Source: CAWKEY01 sp963848675
GTDB lineage: Bacteria; Pseudomonadota; Gammaproteobacteria; Methylococcales; Methylomonadaceae
DNA length: 64,000 bases
Assembly: GCA_963848675.1 (NCBI GenBank)
Contig: CAWKEY010000021.1
Coordinates: 124,001 to 188,000, forward strand
Direction of reading: 5' to 3'
In this document: positions 61,502-64,000 of the stretch, piece by piece
Position numbering within the stretch: position 1 is the stretch's first letter
How the letters are laid out: every line of letters begins with the position of its first letter
Notes under the pieces: generated by a model
Told to the model about the DNA's origin: nothing
The model's database searches: none
The model's input: only the letters and a program-made list of their open reading frames with translations
Position numbers and translations under genes: made by a program

Positions 61502-64000
61502 ACTCAATCGTAATGAGTCCTCAACCAGAACCGAACTGATTGACACCCAACTTGCGCGCGCGGGCTGGTCGAAGAACCGTCGAACTCTCGTCGAAGAGGT
61601 ATTGTTGCAAACAGCAGACCCAAGCGGGGCATACGGCAATGGGCAGTTTGCCGACTATGTCTTGCTGGGCTCAGACCAAATACCTCTTGCCGTCGTCGAA
61701 GCCAAGCGCTCGTCTCGAGACGAACTCGCCGGTAAACGCCAAGCGGCCGATTATGCAGACGCTATCAAAGCCAAGTTTGGTGTTGATCCTTTCATCTTTC
61801 TAACCAACGGCAAAGAAATCCAGTTTTGGGATCGTGACCGCTATCCGCCGAGAAAGATCGCAGGCTTTTATACGCGTGACGACCTTGAAAGACTGAAACA
61901 CCAGAAGCGGCACTCGCAACACCTCCAAGAGGTCGCCATCAATGCCGGTATTGCAGGCCGGGACTACCAGAACGAAGCCATTCGCCGTGTAACGGAAGGA
62001 GTCGACGCAGCTAAACGCAAATTCTTACTGGTGATGGCAACCGGCACCGGCAAGACCCGCACAACCATCGCATTGGTGGATACCTTGCTGCGTTCCAAGC
62101 GAGTGCAACGGGTATTATTCCTGGCGGATCGCCGTGAACTTGTTCGCCAGGCGATGTCGGAGTTTAAAACGTACCTTCCGAATGAAAGCCTCGCTCGTAT
62201 TGAGAACGGCGAAACATCGGGATCACGCATCCAGTTCTCCACCTACCCCAGCATGATGCAGGTTTTTGAGCGCCTGTCAGTCGGGTATTATGACCTGATT
62301 GTGGCTGACGAAAGCCATCGCTCAATCTACCAGCGTTATAAAGCCATCTTCGATCATTTCGACGCGATTCAGCTGGGACTCACCGCCACACCCACCGACT
62401 ACATCCACCACAATACCTTCGATCTATTCGATTGCGGCGATGGCGCGCCGAGCTATTACTATAGCTACGAGCAAGCGATTGAGGACAAAAACCTGGTGAA
62501 TTACCGGGTGCTGGATGCTCAAACCAACTTCCAGCTCAAAGGCATCCAGGGCGATACCCTGCCTGAACCCTTAAAGCAAATGGCCCGCGACCAAGGCGTT
62601 GAACCTGATGAACTCAATTTCGACGGTAGTGACATCGAAAAGGGCGTCATTAACCAAGGCACCAACGACGCCATGGTTCGCGAGTTCATGGACAAAAGCC
62701 GTAAGGATGTTCGCGGCCTAACGCACAAGAGCATTTTCTTTGCCGTCAGTCATGCCCACGCAAAGCGCTTGTATGAAAGCTTCAACCGACTCTACCCGGA
62801 ATTGCAACGCCAAGGCATGGCCGAAATCATCGACAGCCACATGGAACGCGCCGATGCCACGCTGGACGATTTCAAATACAAAACCATGCCGCGCGTCGCC
62901 ATCTCGGTAGACATGCTGGATACCGGTGTCGACGTACCGGCTATTCAAAATTTAGTGTTTGCCAAACCGGTGTTCAGTCGCGTCAAATTCTGGCAGATGA
63001 TCGGGCGTGGTACTCGACTATACATCGACAAGGCAACCGGCGAACTCAAAAAAGACTTCCTGATCATCGACCATTGGAAGAACTTCGCCTACTTCAAACT
63101 GAAGCCGGACGGCGAAGTAGATCACCCGAGCGAACCTTTACCGGTCCGGCTGTTCCGCTTGCGGCTCGAAAAATGGCAGCTGCTGCACGCGCAGCAACAC
63201 GATACCCAAGCTATCATCGAAGAATTGCAAGCCATGCTGGCCGTCTTGCCACGCCAAAGTATCAACGTTCGACCTCATTGAGACGAACTGGATTCTTTGA
63301 TGCAGGAATGGCCCGTTCCCAGTCAATCCGTACAAGAACAGCTATCCAAAACTATTGCGCCCTTGATGCGCCTGGCGCCGTTCTGGGGGCTGGATGAGCT
63401 TCAATTCCGCATTTGGTGCGAGCGACTTACCGTCGCATGGTTGAAATCCGACCAAGGTGAGCAAAACAAGGTTACGGTACGGATTCAAGAAGCAGTTTCC
63501 AGCCTCGCCGACAACATTCCCGAAGTGCGGCGTGTGCATGAGCAACGGACATGGGTACTTTCCTCGGGCTTTTGGCAGCACCTTGATTTACCCAGACTTG
63601 CGTCATTGCAAACCACTTTTGCGCCGCTGATGCGTTACCGCACCTCCACTCCCAGCAGTACAGTCGAAGTCAACCTGCCGGATTCCATCACCCAGCGCAG
63701 TTGGACCACCTTTGCGCCGTTGATGCGCTACCGCACCTCCACCCCCAGCAGCACAGTCGAAATCAACCTGCCGGATTCCATCACCCAACGCAGTTGGATC
63801 ATCTACGGCCCCACCGGTGAAGGCGCTTTTGCCGAAAGCTATCGTGAACAAGTCGAAGCGCTGGTGCGCCGCCTGGCAGACCAGTTGCCCGAGTTGGCCA
63901 AGCTCAAGCAGGGTGAAAACCTTTCAGACAACGAACTCGACCGCATTAGCCAAACACTCAACCAGACCGATCTCTTTGTCACCGAAGACACCTTGCGCAA
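61494..64000 (+). pseudogene. hsdR: Type I restriction enzyme R subunit (HsdR), interrupted by a TGA and running off the window
   Basis: HsdR is the translocase/nuclease of type I restriction systems. The first 595 residues (GTG start at 61494) hold the N-terminal nuclease motif (FADYVLLG with EAKRSS), Walker A MATGTGKTR, ADESHRSIY (motif II), LTATPTDY and QMIGRGTRL (motif VI). An in-frame TGA at 63279-63281 stops it. The same frame then continues to the window end with family-like sequence, including RSWIIYGPTGEGAFAESYREQVEAL. A 31-residue tandem duplication lies in this downstream part. The mutation probably inactivates the enzyme unless a short form works. No hsdM or hsdS is visible upstream. 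Confidence 0.8.
63612..63797 (+). repeat. 93-bp tandem duplication inside hsdR
   Basis: Two adjacent 93-bp units (63612-63704 and 63705-63797), each encoding 31 residues from TTFAPLMRYR to DSITQRSW. They differ at 7 positions, 6 of them silent and one Val/Ile. Confidence 0.92.

Noticed and set aside
1..64000. CRISPR array, prophage, integrase or complete insertion sequence
   Set aside because: No regularly spaced direct repeats, no transposase or integrase motifs and no phage structural genes were seen.

Overview
The window reads as chromosome of a gammaproteobacterial methylotroph, most likely a methanotroph of the Methylococcales (Methylobacter/Methylomonas type). The evidence is a complete formyltransferase/hydrolase operon (fhcB-A-D-C) of the tetrahydromethanopterin C1 pathway next to a formaldehyde-activating-enzyme homologue. 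A bacteriohemerythrin, an aa3-type oxidase cluster and gammaproteobacterial housekeeping synteny fit this. No species is claimed.

Layout. 1-2.3 kb: truncated solute-binding lipoprotein and fabI. 2.3-11 kb: the proteostasis block, transcribed leftwards as tRNA-Leu, tig, clpP, clpX, lon, hupB, tRNA-Val, tRNA-Asp, ppiD. 11-17.7 kb: a small flagellar-rod-like protein, a radical SAM protein, the Fae-like protein and the fhc operon. 18-24 kb: M48 lipoprotein, then lysine/diaminopimelate genes dapC, dapD and dapE with an Spx/ArsC-like gene among them. This stretch is unusually rich in small repeats, several inserted in frame in genes. 24-29.2 kb: ICMT-like and CmoA-like methyltransferase genes, cvfB and rapA. 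29.5-33.9 kb: small secreted proteins and lipoproteins of unknown function and a J-domain/PilZ fusion. 34-45.3 kb: rpoH (with a perfect CIRCE operator), ftsX, ftsE, a fused ctaA-ftsY gene, SCO-like and surf1, then the leftward cytochrome oxidase operon ctaC-ctaD-small protein-ctaG-ctaE. 45.4-48 kb: hemerythrin and a large lipoprotein. 47.9-52.5 kb: complete biotin operon bioB-F-H-C-D. 52.5-58.7 kb: comF, lnt, a GNAT-like protein, a DUF938 methyltransferase and transketolase. 58.7-64 kb: a decaying accessory region with a probable group II intron 5' fragment, the wreck of a large defence-type protein, and an interrupted type I restriction hsdR.

Functional links. FhcABCD transfers and hydrolyses the formyl group of formyl-H4MPT, giving formate. 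RpoH encoded here probably drives the heat-shock block, since a sigma-32-like promoter lies before lon, and RpoH itself appears to be under HrcA/CIRCE control. SURF1, the SCO-like protein, CtaG and the CtaA domain all serve assembly of the adjacent oxidase. The most unusual single observation is the CtaA-FtsY fusion, in which a complete heme A synthase is joined to the SRP-receptor GTPase in one reading frame.
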